Position numbers and translations under genes: made by a program. Below, piece after piece: positions 7,634-15,292 of a stretch of DNA of 64,000 nucleotides. The stretch is taken from positions 186,001-250,000 of IMG/VR virus record IMGVR_UViG_3300019458_000020; one strand, written 5' to 3'. The DNA is from a virus. A model generated the notes under the pieces. That model did not search any database and was not told the origin of the DNA. It was given only the letters and a program-made list of their open reading frames with translations. Position 1 is the stretch's first letter. Each line of letters opens with the position of its first letter.

Positions 7634-8038
7634 TTAATTGTTTACTGTTTCTTTACTTACCAAATACTGACGATTGGCTTCTATTTTCGCCAACTTTAAT
7701 TCCTCTAACATTTGTGTAACAGTCTTTCTGTATTCATTGATAAGAGAATACCATCTTATAATTCCGTTAACATCTTTGTATTTGTTAAATACTAAAGAAT
7801 ATCTTTCATTTGTCTCTCGCAACTCTTTCTGGAATCCTTCTTGTAAATCCCACAACTCACGGTAATAATTGGATTTAGCTCCCCTTTTATTCATAATTTT
7901 TTCGGATTTGGAGAAAATTTGTGCGTGAATCTTACGAACAAATTTCATATCTCGAATAGATTCACTCAATTCGTTGTATTTTTTCTTCCAATCGCAACGA
8001 TAGGTTAAATATTCTTGTTTAGTCGTAAATGTTATCAT
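7634..8038 (-). CDS. Coiled-coil hypothetical protein, 134 aa
   Basis: Lys/Glu-rich and helical (YNELSESIRDMK, EGFQKELRETNERY). Its ATG 8038 overlaps the TGA of the peptidyl-tRNA hydrolase gene (ATGA). Function unknown. Confidence 0.6.
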   Translation of the reverse strand: MITFTTKQEYLTYRCDWKKKYNELSESIRDMKFVRKIHAQIFSKSEKIMNKRGAKSNYYRELWDLQEGFQKELRETNERYSLVFNKYKDVNGIIRWYSLINEYRKTVTQMLEELKLAKIEANRQYLVSKETVNN

Positions 8039-8427
8039 AGTAATTTTAGTTTATTTGTTATATGTTGAATTTGTTCTTTGGTAGCCGGTCCAATACCTAA
8101 AGCTGTGACTGTTGATTCACCACCAAAAAAGTTTGGACAACCAGAATCGACCACAACATAAGTGGATAATCCGGCTGCCTTGGCTTCATAAGCAATTCTA
8201 TGAAGTTCAGAGAGACTGGAAACTTTTAAACAAATTTTAGTTCCCGGAGATTGAGGAAAATCTTTATGATATTCGGATAAAGCATGTTGATTTTTACAAT
8301 TTAAAAAGGCACCCAAAAAGGCATGACCAGCTTGTGCGGCAATTTTACCAGGCTCCATACCCAAATCTGTTCGGATTAAGGCGTAAAGTCTGTATGTATT
8401 ACCTTGAGTCTAGTATTCGTTATTCAT
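8035..8427 (-). CDS. Peptidyl-tRNA hydrolase 2 (PTH2) with an in-frame TAG at codon 6
   Basis: PTH2 frees tRNA from prematurely released peptidyl-tRNA. Family signatures are clear: RLYALIRTDL (first strand), GKIAAQAGHA, PGTKICLKV, VVVDSG and LGIGPA. The only ATG placing the first strand in frame is 8427, and codon 6 is TAG (8410-8412). Between that TAG and the strand there is no start codon. Starting at the internal ATG (GMEPGK) would delete the strand and leave 109 residues. Reading the TAG gives 130 residues, normal for PTH2. The gene sits directly downstream of the suppressor-tRNA array. Confidence 0.75.
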
Positions 8428-8454
8428 AGTTTTATTGGTTGATGTTTGTGAAAT

Positions 8455-8509
8455 TGGCGGTTGGGCATTGACTTGAACAATGAGAGACAGCTAAACTGTC
8501 ATCCCAACC
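8455..8509 (-). ncRNA. Minimal tRNA-like RNA 1 (55 nt, CCA end)
   Basis: Acceptor GGTTGGG/CCCAACC, a 5-bp arm with loop TTTAG (GACAG/CTGTC), a standard T arm (CATTG, loop TTCAAGT, CAATG), then G and CCA. There is no D arm. The same layout recurs at 8511-8563 and 8758-8812. Confidence 0.55.
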
Positions 8510-8510
8510 T

Positions 8511-8563
8511 TGGTGGTCAAGAGAAGTCCTACTTCTTGGATTTGATAAACAAATACCTTGACC
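8511..8563 (-). ncRNA. Minimal tRNA-like RNA 2 (53 nt, CCA end)
   Basis: Acceptor GGTCAAG/CTTGACC, arm ATTTG/CAAAT with loop TTTAT, second arm AGAAG/CTTCT with a 5-nt loop TAGGA, then A and CCA. Same layout as its neighbours but with a shortened T loop. Confidence 0.5.
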
Positions 8564-8568
8564 GAAAT

Positions 8569-8754
8569 TGGTGCTCGGGGAAGGACTCGAACCTTCAACA
8601 TCAGAACTTTCGTTCCAATCCATTCGTCTCTCGACGGGAAGACAATAGGGATATACTTCCACCATACACTCCTTCACGGTTCCTTCAAAACGCCCTACGT
8701 ATGACGTATGAATCCTACTAAATGAACTTGTGCCCTTTATTCTGGTACCCAAGC
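8569..8754 (-). ncRNA. Long tRNA-like RNA (186 nt, CCA end)
   Basis: The ends pair as an acceptor (GCTTGGG/CCCGAGC, one G-U) and the 3' side has a perfect T arm (GAAGG, TTCGAGT, CCTTC) and CCA. A variable-arm-like hairpin (GAACGAAAGTTC) lies just upstream. The remaining 100 nt do not fold into a normal anticodon arm. It may be a tRNA with an insertion or intron, or a tRNA mimic. Confidence 0.45.
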
Positions 8755-8757
8755 AAA

Positions 8758-8812
8758 TGGTGGTCAAGGAAGGAATTGAACCTTCATATATTCCTAAAGA
8801 ATAATCTTGACC
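8758..8812 (-). ncRNA. Minimal tRNA-like RNA 3 (55 nt, CCA end)
   Basis: Acceptor GGTCAAG/CTTGACC, arm TATTC/GAATA with loop TTTAG, standard T arm (GAAGG, TTCAATT, CCTTC), then A and CCA. The acceptor is identical to RNA 2, but the arms differ. Confidence 0.55.
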
Positions 8813-8817
8813 GTAAA

Positions 8818-8939
8818 TGGTGGTTGATGTGGAATTGAACCACACCTTCGTAATATTTTGCAACCTTTTCACGAAGTCCTGACCTTTACTCAAACGATTA
8901 CTTACGCGTTTCATCGTTTTTTCGCTTTCAGTTTCAACC
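8818..8939 (-). ncRNA. tRNA-like RNA (122 nt, CCA end)
   Basis: Acceptor GGTTGA/TCAACC, T arm TGTGG/CCACA with loop TTCAATT, and CCA. Between them are two long stems, AAACGAT/ATCGTTT and CTTCGT/ACGAAG, in place of D and anticodon arms. Lies just downstream of the suppressor tRNA. Confidence 0.45.
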
Positions 8940-8948
8940 ATAAAAAAA

Positions 8949-9024
8949 TGGCGCCCCATGTGGGAGTTGAACCCACACGAAATTGTTTTAGAGACAACTG
9001 CTCTACCAATTGAGCTAATGAGGC
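8949..9024 (-). tRNA. Amber suppressor tRNA (anticodon CTA)
   Basis: A fully canonical 76-nt cloverleaf: acceptor GCCTCAT/ATGGGGC, D arm GCTC/GAGC with GG, anticodon stem GTTGT/ACAAT, loop CTCTAAA, T loop TTCAACT, G73 and CCA. The anticodon (8989-8991) pairs with UAG. The loop and D loop closely resemble bacterial tRNA-Trp (loop CTCCAAA) with one C-to-U change, and G73 suits Trp or Gln charging. It heads the RNA array that ends in the TAG-containing PTH2 gene. Confidence 0.9.
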
Positions 9025-9107
9025 GTAATGAGGATAGAATGTTGGCTTCGGTGTTTTCACCGTTGCCTTTAGAAACCTATGTTGGTTTAATATTCATTCT
9101 ATTAATA

Positions 9108-9135
9108 ACTATATACCAATTTCGTGTTTTGTCAA
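9108..9135 (-). promoter_or_regulatory. Promoter of the suppressor-tRNA array
   Basis: TTGACA, 16 bp, TATAGT on the minus strand. The -35 box directly follows the T-run of the terminator of the outer-membrane gene. The transcript would reach PTH2. Confidence 0.7.
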
Positions 9136-9140
9136 GAAAA

Positions 9141-9178
9141 AAATAAACCCCCAAGTTTTAACTTGAGGGTTTTGTTTA
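9141..9178 (-). terminator. Terminator of the outer-membrane protein gene
   Basis: Minus-strand hairpin CCCTCAAG/CTTGGGGG closed by A-T pairs, followed by TATTTTTTTC, directly after gene 9211-9828. Confidence 0.75.
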
Positions 9179-9210
9179 TAACCTATTTAATTGTAATCAG
9201 ATACCGTTAA

Positions 9211-9828
9211 TTAAAACGGAAATCTAAGGCCCGCTTGGACTGCTCGGCTTCCTTGGCTCCAATGAAAATCAACATTACGATATTGAAATTCTCCGAAGGC
9301 TCGGACGTGTTTAACAACTTGAACTTCCAGACCCGCCTTTGCAACGTATGACCAAGTATTTCCTTCTTGCCAGTTCAAAACCGTTCCCAATCCACCATAA
9401 GGTGCAACGTGTCTTAACACGGGGCACTTCTCAAAGAGAGGAGCACGGAGTAAAAGCCCAGCATGAACTTCATCAACTTGCAATCGGTCATCGGTACTCT
9501 TGTAAATCGGAACATTAGCTTCCAATCCAACCAACTTGGTTGGGAACCAAAAGGCGCCGACAGTCAAATTAACCGTGCGATCTCCTTCACTACGAAGTGT
9601 ACGGGTTTCGTTTTGTGGATGACAATATTTATAGGAACGTTCCACTTCATTCGGAACTTCCACTGTTCGAACTGAATCAGGAGGATTCACCAAACAACCA
9701 GAACTCAAAGTGAGTCCAACTTCTCCAGCGTTAAAAAGAGAAGGCACTACAGGACTTGGTGCGGCCTTAACATTAACAACTGAAAACACCGACAAACATG
9801 CGATCAATGCGATTAATAACTTTTTCAT
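9211..9828 (-). CDS. Outer-membrane beta-barrel protein with signal peptide
   Basis: 205 aa. It has a clear signal peptide (KKLLIALIACLSVFSV, cleavage after VKA), then alternating hydrophobic strands (VNLTVGAFWF, YGGLGTVLNW, AGLEVQVV) and a C-terminal strand ending in Phe (AGLRFPF), the usual BamA-recognised end. Unlike most genes here it has a leader of about 70 nt with an inverted repeat and a purine ribosome site (AAAGGAAAGA). A phage-made outer-membrane protein could block receptors (superinfection exclusion); that is inference. Confidence 0.75.
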   Translation of the reverse strand: MKKLLIALIACLSVFSVVNVKAAPSPVVPSLFNAGEVGLTLSSGCLVNPPDSVRTVEVPNEVERSYKYCHPQNETRTLRSEGDRTVNLTVGAFWFPTKLVGLEANVPIYKSTDDRLQVDEVHAGLLLRAPLFEKCPVLRHVAPYGGLGTVLNWQEGNTWSYVAKAGLEVQVVKHVRAFGEFQYRNVDFHWSQGSRAVQAGLRFPF

Positions 9829-9927
9829 TTCTTTCCTTTTGTTTTCTTGTTTTTGTTTATACGGACACTAGTCGTCCGCGTTTCACTAGGGGATTAATAT
9901 ACAACCGAACAAAAGACAATCAACTTT

Positions 9928-10188
9928 TTATATTTGTTTGTTTTCAATGAATTTATAAAACTCTCTGGCTGTCTTTAAAATTTCATCAGCAGCGAATAAT
10001 TGACAGGAGTTATAATTTGGAGAAGCAATGGCGTGTCTAAGACTGACTGCTAATTCCAATACATGCAATCGAATCTCGTATGCATTTTTATTGACCGTAC
10101 TAATATATTTTAGTTCTTTAACTACATTCGGTGTAAGTTGAGTGAATTGCGACTCGTTTTTATCGGAGTCTTTAATAACTTTTTTCAT
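9928..10188 (-). CDS. Hypothetical protein, 86 aa
   Basis: Helical, soluble, not recognised. Preceded by a purine-rich ribosome site (AGAAAGAAAT) and no leaderless promoter. Confidence 0.5.
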   Translation of the reverse strand: MKKVIKDSDKNESQFTQLTPNVVKELKYISTVNKNAYEIRLHVLELAVSLRHAIASPNYNSCQLFAADEILKTAREFYKFIENKQI

Positions 10189-10267
10189 AATATTTCTTTC
10201 TGTATATGTGTGTTGATTCCAATATAGAATCCACGATACATATTATGAAATTATTCGAAGAAAATAA

Positions 10268-10582
10268 TTATAATTCGCTTCGTTGAATTTGATGAATTTG
10301 TTGGATAGTGGGTGCAATCTCTTCCAACAATCTTATAACTTGGTCCAACTTTTGCTTAGCTATATCTGTGGTAGGTTTATTCGGATGGGTTCGATATAAT
10401 TCATGAAAACCCGAAACTTCATCATAAATCGTTTCTAATTGAGATATCATTTTATTCCACGGCTGACCAATCATTGTACTTGGTGCGACATTGGCTTTTA
10501 ATCTCTCCAAATCCGTCAATTCTTCCTTAATGACTTCGTTGACGGTTTCTCGAATTAAAGTTTGTAATTCTTCACGTTTCAT
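10268..10582 (-). CDS. Coiled-coil hypothetical protein, 104 aa
   Basis: Charged helical N-terminus (LIRETVNEVIKEELTDLERLKA) and a helical C-terminus. ATG 10582 overlaps the TGA of the upstream gene. Confidence 0.55.
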   Translation of the reverse strand: MKREELQTLIRETVNEVIKEELTDLERLKANVAPSTMIGQPWNKMISQLETIYDEVSGFHELYRTHPNKPTTDIAKQKLDQVIRLLEEIAPTIQQIHQIQRSEL

Positions 10583-11184
10583 AGTTTATACATTTTGGAG
10601 TATTTATCTCTCGAATTATGAATACTATCAACGAATTGAACGGCCCATTCTTGTTTATCTCTTGGGAAATTCTTTTTGATAATTAATTTTGCACCTTCGG
10701 GGTCAACCAAAGCAGCCAATTCTAAATTCTTTTTGATGACTCTCTTTTTTTGTTCTCCGGCGGACCAAACACGATGGTCATCGGAATAATCATGATACCA
10801 ATCTACATGTTGAGAAGAAACATCTAATTGTTTTAAAACTTCTTCTGGATTTAATTCGGTTGGAGGGAAGGATTTGGCATAATTGGCATTCTGTTTCTCT
10901 TGCCACAATCTTTTTGCAACACCGTATAAATCTCTCTTAAATTTGTAAGGAGTTTTGTAAACAATTTGTCCAGTTGAACCACTATAGTCTCCGACTTTAT
11001 TAAAAGAAATGTGTGCTTCATCTTTGGCCGAATCTGAACCATACGATATTGTATATCCGGACGGGTTTTGAGTTAAGAAATCAGAAATGGCGGCTTCTGC
11101 CTTCTTTATTTCTTCTTCAGGCATAGTCTCTTGAGAAGCACCCATCAAACCCTCGAATATTCTATTTCTTTGTTCTTGATTCAT
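10579..11184 (-). CDS. Hypothetical protein, 201 aa
   Basis: Not recognised. A mixed fold with a central beta region (YTISYGSDSAKDEAHISF) and a helical C-terminus. First gene downstream of the tmRNA on the minus strand; coupled to the next gene by ATGA. Confidence 0.55.
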   Translation of the reverse strand: MNQEQRNRIFEGLMGASQETMPEEEIKKAEAAISDFLTQNPSGYTISYGSDSAKDEAHISFNKVGDYSGSTGQIVYKTPYKFKRDLYGVAKRLWQEKQNANYAKSFPPTELNPEEVLKQLDVSSQHVDWYHDYSDDHRVWSAGEQKKRVIKKNLELAALVDPEGAKLIIKKNFPRDKQEWAVQFVDSIHNSRDKYSKMYKL

Positions 11185-11241
11185 ATTTTATAAAAGCCTA
11201 TGTCTATAAATATAAATTGGCAAGAGGAATGGACAAAAAAA

Positions 11242-11649
11242 TGGTGGACCTAGTTGGAGTTGAACCAACGTGTTGAAAACCAAAGATATCCAGCAACTAC
11301 ATGTTTAGTTCGTTTGTGTATTCGCCTGTATGATAAACGAACAAACTGTCAGGCATAGATTGGCATACTGGCCTTTCGAATCAGTCTTGTAATTAAAACC
11401 ACAAGCAGTTCTCCCTCTGTTTTACGCCGTTTTTGACCTAGAGGAGTCAGTCAATACGACGGAACGGATATTAGGCCGCTACTGCGTTGAATTCGATTTC
11501 AACATTATTCATATTGAAAGAAAAATCAACATTTTGCAAACGAGTAAGTTTAGCATTTATTTTTCCGTCATCTTTTTTAAGAGGCCAGACGACCAACCTC
11601 TACATGCTCTGTGTATCCTATAATCTTCAGTCGATACCATTATAGGCCC
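11242..11649 (-). ncRNA. ssrA: tmRNA (ssrA), phage-encoded
   Basis: 408 nt. The 5' GGGCCTA pairs with the 3' TAGGTCC, with a G3-U70 pair, the alanine identity mark of tmRNA, then A and CCA. The 3' side has a normal T arm (GTTGG, TTCAACT, CCAAC). Near the 5' end, GAGCATGTAGAGG...CCTCTTAAAAA matches the conserved tmRNA helix and PK1 region. The tag frame starts at GCT 11554 and ends at TAA 11471. tmRNA rescues ribosomes stalled on broken mRNA and tags the product for proteolysis. Confidence 0.92.
11471..11554 (-). CDS. tmRNA tag reading frame, 27 aa
   Basis: From the resume codon GCT (Ala): begins AKLTRLQNV and ends EFNAVAA before TAA. The AVAA end is a typical ClpXP/ClpAP degron. It is longer than most tags (often 8-15 residues). 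It sits between the PK1 helix and the downstream pseudoknot region. Confidence 0.8.
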   Translation of the reverse strand, partial: AKLTRLQNVDFSFNMNNVEIEFNAVAA

Positions 11650-11678
11650 ACAAGTATCAATAAATATACTACGAAATG

Positions 11679-12173
11679 TTAAACTGTCAACTCTTTTTCA
11701 AGAAATTGAACCCAACCATCGAAATTGTAAGCTATTCCACTGTATCCAATTTTATCAAATGCCAAGGCACCTAGCTGTTTATAATAATCCGGTGAAGGTG
11801 AGGCATGAACTTTATAGGTATATTCAAATCGTTCTTTAAATATACTTAATCCAACGATACAAGAATCCGCCACGTCAGACATGTTTCTTGATTTTATTTT
11901 TTCATCCAACAATCCAAACGTTATTGGTTGATGAATGTATCTAACAATAGATTGAAATATTCTAACTGTGTCTTCTTCATTTTTCTGATATTGACAAAGT
12001 GTACACAGAATCCAATCGGTTCCATGTAAGGGGATAAATTTTGGTATGTCCTTTAATTGTTCGGCAATGTAACCACGAAGACGAAACTGTTGATCCGAAT
12101 CCGATTCGATATATAAATCTTTGAATGATTCGGCTTTTTTGCCATCATACATTAATTCTAGTAATCCATACAT
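11679..12173 (-). CDS. Hypothetical protein, 164 aa
   Basis: Not recognised. Soluble alpha/beta protein with an HGTDW motif near residue 52 and a C-terminal aromatic region. It lies just upstream of the tmRNA on the same strand and may share its transcript. Confidence 0.55.
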   Translation of the reverse strand: MYGLLELMYDGKKAESFKDLYIESDSDQQFRLRGYIAEQLKDIPKFIPLHGTDWILCTLCQYQKNEEDTVRIFQSIVRYIHQPITFGLLDEKIKSRNMSDVADSCIVGLSIFKERFEYTYKVHASPSPDYYKQLGALAFDKIGYSGIAYNFDGWVQFLEKELTV

Positions 12174-12205
12174 ACCAATAAATATTGGTATAATATCTCA
12201 TTGCG

Positions 12206-12826
12206 TCAAAGAATTTCAAAGTCGCCAGTAAATTCTATGATTTCATCCCGATCATACTTTTCATCGTGTTTATGGAATGGAAATTTTTTGTTTTTAAATC
12301 TTTCTCGCATCTCATGAGACGCATAAGGCAACAAAGATTTATTGAAAATTTTATTCATCTCAGGAGCATAGGATTCTAATTTTGAACACAATGCAGTAAC
12401 TTCATTGAAAGTAATGGAGTCTATTTCACCATATTCGGTTATATCTATTGACCCTCTTAAAAAGAAATCCATTCGTTCGGGACCACCGGACATCATCATA
12501 CATTCTCTAAGTAACATTCCTTTTTTAGAATCCAGTAATTTTATACCTAATTCTGCAAATAAAACACAACCAGAGGTTTTCTTGGTGGTGTGATGAAGCC
12601 TGTGGCCGGCTTCAACAATCACAAACGCTGCGCCTTCCTTGGTATTCCATAATTCATTAACACTTCCTACCAATCCTTTACTTATATTTTTACTGTATTC
12701 CGTCCATGCATCTTGAAATTTTCGTTCTAAAAAATATTCACTACTATTTCCGACGCACATCATACTCAATGGTATTTCAGCATCGACTTTAAAGAGAGTA
12801 TCTTCTAATAAGTTTACAGGTATCAT
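12206..12826 (-). CDS. Hypothetical protein, 206 aa
   Basis: Not recognised. Contains His-rich stretches (EAGHRLHHTTKKTSG and FPFHKHDEK) that could bind metal. Coupled to the upstream gene by ATGA. Confidence 0.55.
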   Translation of the reverse strand: MIPVNLLEDTLFKVDAEIPLSMMCVGNSSEYFLERKFQDAWTEYSKNISKGLVGSVNELWNTKEGAAFVIVEAGHRLHHTTKKTSGCVLFAELGIKLLDSKKGMLLRECMMMSGGPERMDFFLRGSIDITEYGEIDSITFNEVTALCSKLESYAPEMNKIFNKSLLPYASHEMRERFKNKKFPFHKHDEKYDRDEIIEFTGDFEIL

Positions 12827-13254
12827 AAACTAAACAATGTCTTCTTGAAAAGTTTTTCCCTAGAAAAACATACAGAGTTAAAAGTAATAGAATTCATGTG
12901 TAAACTCCTAATGTATGCCGGGTCTTTATCACCAACCGGAAACTCTTCCCAATCAGATTCTCCGGTTAAATAAAATCTTCCTGACTTAATAATCGTATCA
13001 ATATCCGTGTCATCATTTTCTATTAGATGAATATCCATAAGAATGTTTCTTCGGTCATCTATATAGATTGCCGTCGCATACATCGAATCGCCCTCCAAAC
13101 TAAAATACTGTTTACCGCTGGAAAACACTCCACGAGAAAATTGATATATAGCCTCTTGAATCAACGATTCATTTTCATTTAATACCATCAACCGTGAGTC
13201 TTCTATACCAATGTGTAGGTGAATAGTTCGGTGTGTTAAATCTTTATTAGTCAT
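12823..13254 (-). CDS. Hypothetical protein, 143 aa
   Basis: Not recognised. Beta-rich soluble protein; begins with a His-rich strand (HRTIHLHIG). Its TGA overlaps the start of the next gene. Confidence 0.55.
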   Translation of the reverse strand: MTNKDLTHRTIHLHIGIEDSRLMVLNENESLIQEAIYQFSRGVFSSGKQYFSLEGDSMYATAIYIDDRRNILMDIHLIENDDTDIDTIIKSGRFYLTGESDWEEFPVGDKDPAYIRSLHMNSITFNSVCFSREKLFKKTLFSL

Positions 13255-13554
13255 AGGTCATTTATTATTTAACATTTCTCCATTTAACCGCAGTTTTAAT
13301 GAATACACATATCCATTTATAGTTTTTCATACTAAAACCCAATTTTGCAAAATCTTATTTCCACTAAACTTGTGAAGAAAGATATTCTTAAAAATAATAC
13401 ATTATCATAAGACATATACCATAAAACGACAACTTATTATAAAAAGTCTTCCCAAGAAAAAATTTTGCCCTGTGGCATTTTTGAAAATCGACCAAGAAGG
13501 ACAAAAACTCATATAGGGAAAACGCTAGAATGACGATTGAAGATATTAAAACCG
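13255..13554. other. Gene-free stretch
   Basis: 300 nt of AT-rich sequence with no supported frame. Around 13470 it carries CCCTGTGGC followed by a T-run and GAAAATCG, a motif that recurs near 14634. Confidence 0.4.
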
Positions 13555-14426
13555 CTAATACAAACGATTTAACTTTGGTTCTGTTACTAACCGTTTTTTA
13601 TATTTCACCCAATCACTCTCCCAGATATAAAAAACCTCATAACCAATCGACCTCAAACGATTTAATCGTTCCATAGTTTTATTGTATAAAAATCCATAAG
13701 TCACTCCTTTGGCTTTGTTCATGTCTCCGAGGTTATATCGTTCCGGATTACCATGCCAATAATCGCCTAAAAATTCATATATGGTATTATCTATGATTCC
13801 ATCCACAACCATAGAGTCTATTGATTGTTGTCTTTTAATAATTCCATAGTGGTCAAGAAATTCTTTTTCAATTGGGGATTCATATCGATTCCAAGAACAC
13901 TCGATACACGGAGCAGACTTTTTTTCATATAAAATAGCTTGATACCTACAAGTATATTCTACTTCTTTTTTACAAAACGAACATATTCTACACCATTTTT
14001 TTATATGTTCTTTAAAGAAAATACCATCCACTTGTTTTTTTCTATGTTTTCTTGTAATTAATTTTATATTTGATTTTTTTGTTAAATAATTTGTATGACA
14101 TATCATACAATTTCTATTTTTTATTTCGGATTGAACCGCGTTGTCTTTTCGACTGTATTCTGTTTCTTTTTTACATTTTGGACAAATTCTACACCAAAAC
14201 CCGTTTTTATTTAAAAATACATTATTATATATTTTTGGAGATTTCATAGAATCTCTCATTTTTTGTTTTGTTTCTTCTGAAACTTTGTGATTTTTATTCC
14301 TACAAGCACCACATAATTTATTATTATTAAACGAAACTTTGGCGTTCCATTTGTGTGAAAAAACAATCTCCTTGTTACAATCAGGACATTTTTACACCAT
14401 TTAGATTGTGGATTTTTATAAATCAT
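13555..14426 (-). pseudogene. Vsr-like homing endonuclease with zinc repeats, frameshifted
   Basis: From ATG 14426 the frame reads MIYKNPQSKWCK, then one base is missing in an A-run near 14390, and the rest continues in the next frame to TAG 13555. Three zinc-binding repeats (WCRICPKCKKE type) precede the catalytic part: EKEFLDHYGI, then TIYEFLGDYWHGNPERY and a C-terminal YEVFYIWESDW, the EDxHD/Vsr-like pattern. The stop is TAG with an in-frame TAA two codons later. Confidence 0.65.
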
Positions 14427-14571
14427 TGACGTTGTTAAATTTAAAGTGGATATATTGTTCCTTTTTCTTTTGATTAATCTTATCCTTGTTTCTCAAGTAA
14501 TACTCCATCTGTCTTTTACGACGGGCAATTAGTTGTTCCTCTTCAGTGATATACTTTTTATGTCTTCCCAT
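14416..14571 (-). CDS. Basic hypothetical protein, 51 aa
   Basis: Very Lys/Arg-rich helix (MGRHKKYITEEEQ, RRKRQMEYYLRNKDK). Overlaps the start of the broken endonuclease. It may bind nucleic acid. Confidence 0.45.
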   Translation of the reverse strand: MGRHKKYITEEEQLIARRKRQMEYYLRNKDKINQKKKEQYIHFKFNNVNDL

Positions 14572-14597
14572 ATTTAATACATAGATTTGAGTAGAAT

Positions 14598-14712
14598 AAA
14601 AGTAGAGTAATTTATGTTATAAAAATTTCTTCCCTGTGGTTTTTTGGAAAATGAGTATGATTAACCGAAAAGATGAGTAATAAAATTGACTCTTCACTCT
14701 ACTTTTATTTTA
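14598..14712. repeat. Long inverted repeat
   Basis: ATAAAAGTAGAGT (from 14598) is matched by ACTCTACTTTTAT (to about 14712), a 13-bp perfect inverted repeat around about 85 nt. The loop holds the CCCTGTGG...TTTTTTGGAAAATGAG motif also seen near 13470. Confidence 0.6.
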
Positions 14713-14744
14713 GACCAAATTTTTGTCTGTGATCAGCGAATGGA

Positions 14745-14915
14745 CAAGGGGCGGCTGGGGGACCCCCCAAAACGGCTATCACGAAGGCCACCAAGCCCCT
14801 ATATAGGGGGGGCTAAAATGGGGCTTTTTTAGGGTTTTTATACCCCTTGCCCGTAGGGGCTGGAGGGAGGGTAAATGGTGGCTATTAAGCTGGCTCCGTA
14901 GGGGAGGGTTTGTTC
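14745..14915. repeat. GC-rich palindromic repeat block
   Basis: Contains CTGGGGGACCCCCC and then CCCCTATATAGGGGGGG and CTGGCTCCGTAGGGGAGGG, members of the dispersed GGGGGTACCCCC family (see 34823-34870). Much more GC-rich than its surroundings. No gene. Confidence 0.55.
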
Positions 14916-14927
14916 TTTTAGAAGAGG

Positions 14928-14994
14928 GCAGTCATTCGGTAGTAACTTAACCGTAGTGACTGCTCCGGTGATTTATCTCTCACCGATTGAGATT
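14928..14994 (-). ncRNA. Candidate structured small RNA
   Basis: Downstream of a good minus-strand promoter (TTGACA 15023-15028, TATAAT 15001-15006) the transcript folds into CGGTGA/TCACCG and GCAGTCA/TGACTGC hairpins and has no ORF. Confidence 0.4.
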
Positions 14995-15028
14995 GTTATT
15001 ATTATACAACAATCTCAGAAGATGTCAA
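14989..15028 (-). promoter_or_regulatory. Promoter with embedded palindrome
   Basis: The -10 box TATAAT lies in the loop of a 9-bp inverted repeat (GAGATTGTT at 14989-14997 and AACAATCTC at 15008-15016), a likely repressor site. -35 is TTGACA, 16 bp upstream. Confidence 0.6.
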
Positions 15029-15037
15029 ATCCTTTTC

Positions 15038-15244
15038 TTAAGCAACCTTGGTGAAATTACCAAAGGGATTCATTCCACTTTCCAGCATGGTGACTTGCCA
15101 TTGGTTCGTGCATTGGTCGAGCAACTTCTCATATTCGTCCTGTTCCGGTTCAGGTTGAGGAAACAAATCAAGTTGTTCAGTTGGAGTGATAGTCATAAGG
15201 TCTTTCAGGTCAGACTCGGCAGAGATATTGGAGAAATCGTTCAT
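15038..15244 (-). CDS. Acidic hypothetical protein, 68 aa
   Basis: Leaderless: TTGCCA, 16 bp, TATAAT, 6 nt, ATG 15244, which decides the start. Acidic with a Pro/Glu-rich middle (LFPQPEPEQDEYE). Function unknown. Confidence 0.6.
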   Translation of the reverse strand: MNDFSNISAESDLKDLMTITPTEQLDLFPQPEPEQDEYEKLLDQCTNQWQVTMLESGMNPFGNFTKVA

Positions 15245-15292
15245 GTAATTATTATACATTATCCCTTGTTGATGGCAAGAGAATCTTTTAAC

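Noticed and set aside
8455-8812. Reading the TTTAG/TTTAT loops of the mini tRNA-like RNAs as ochre (TTA) anticodons
   Set aside because: It needs opening of the closing pair to make a 7-nt loop, and suppressing TAA, the main stop in this genome, would be harmful. The loop is better described as five bases.
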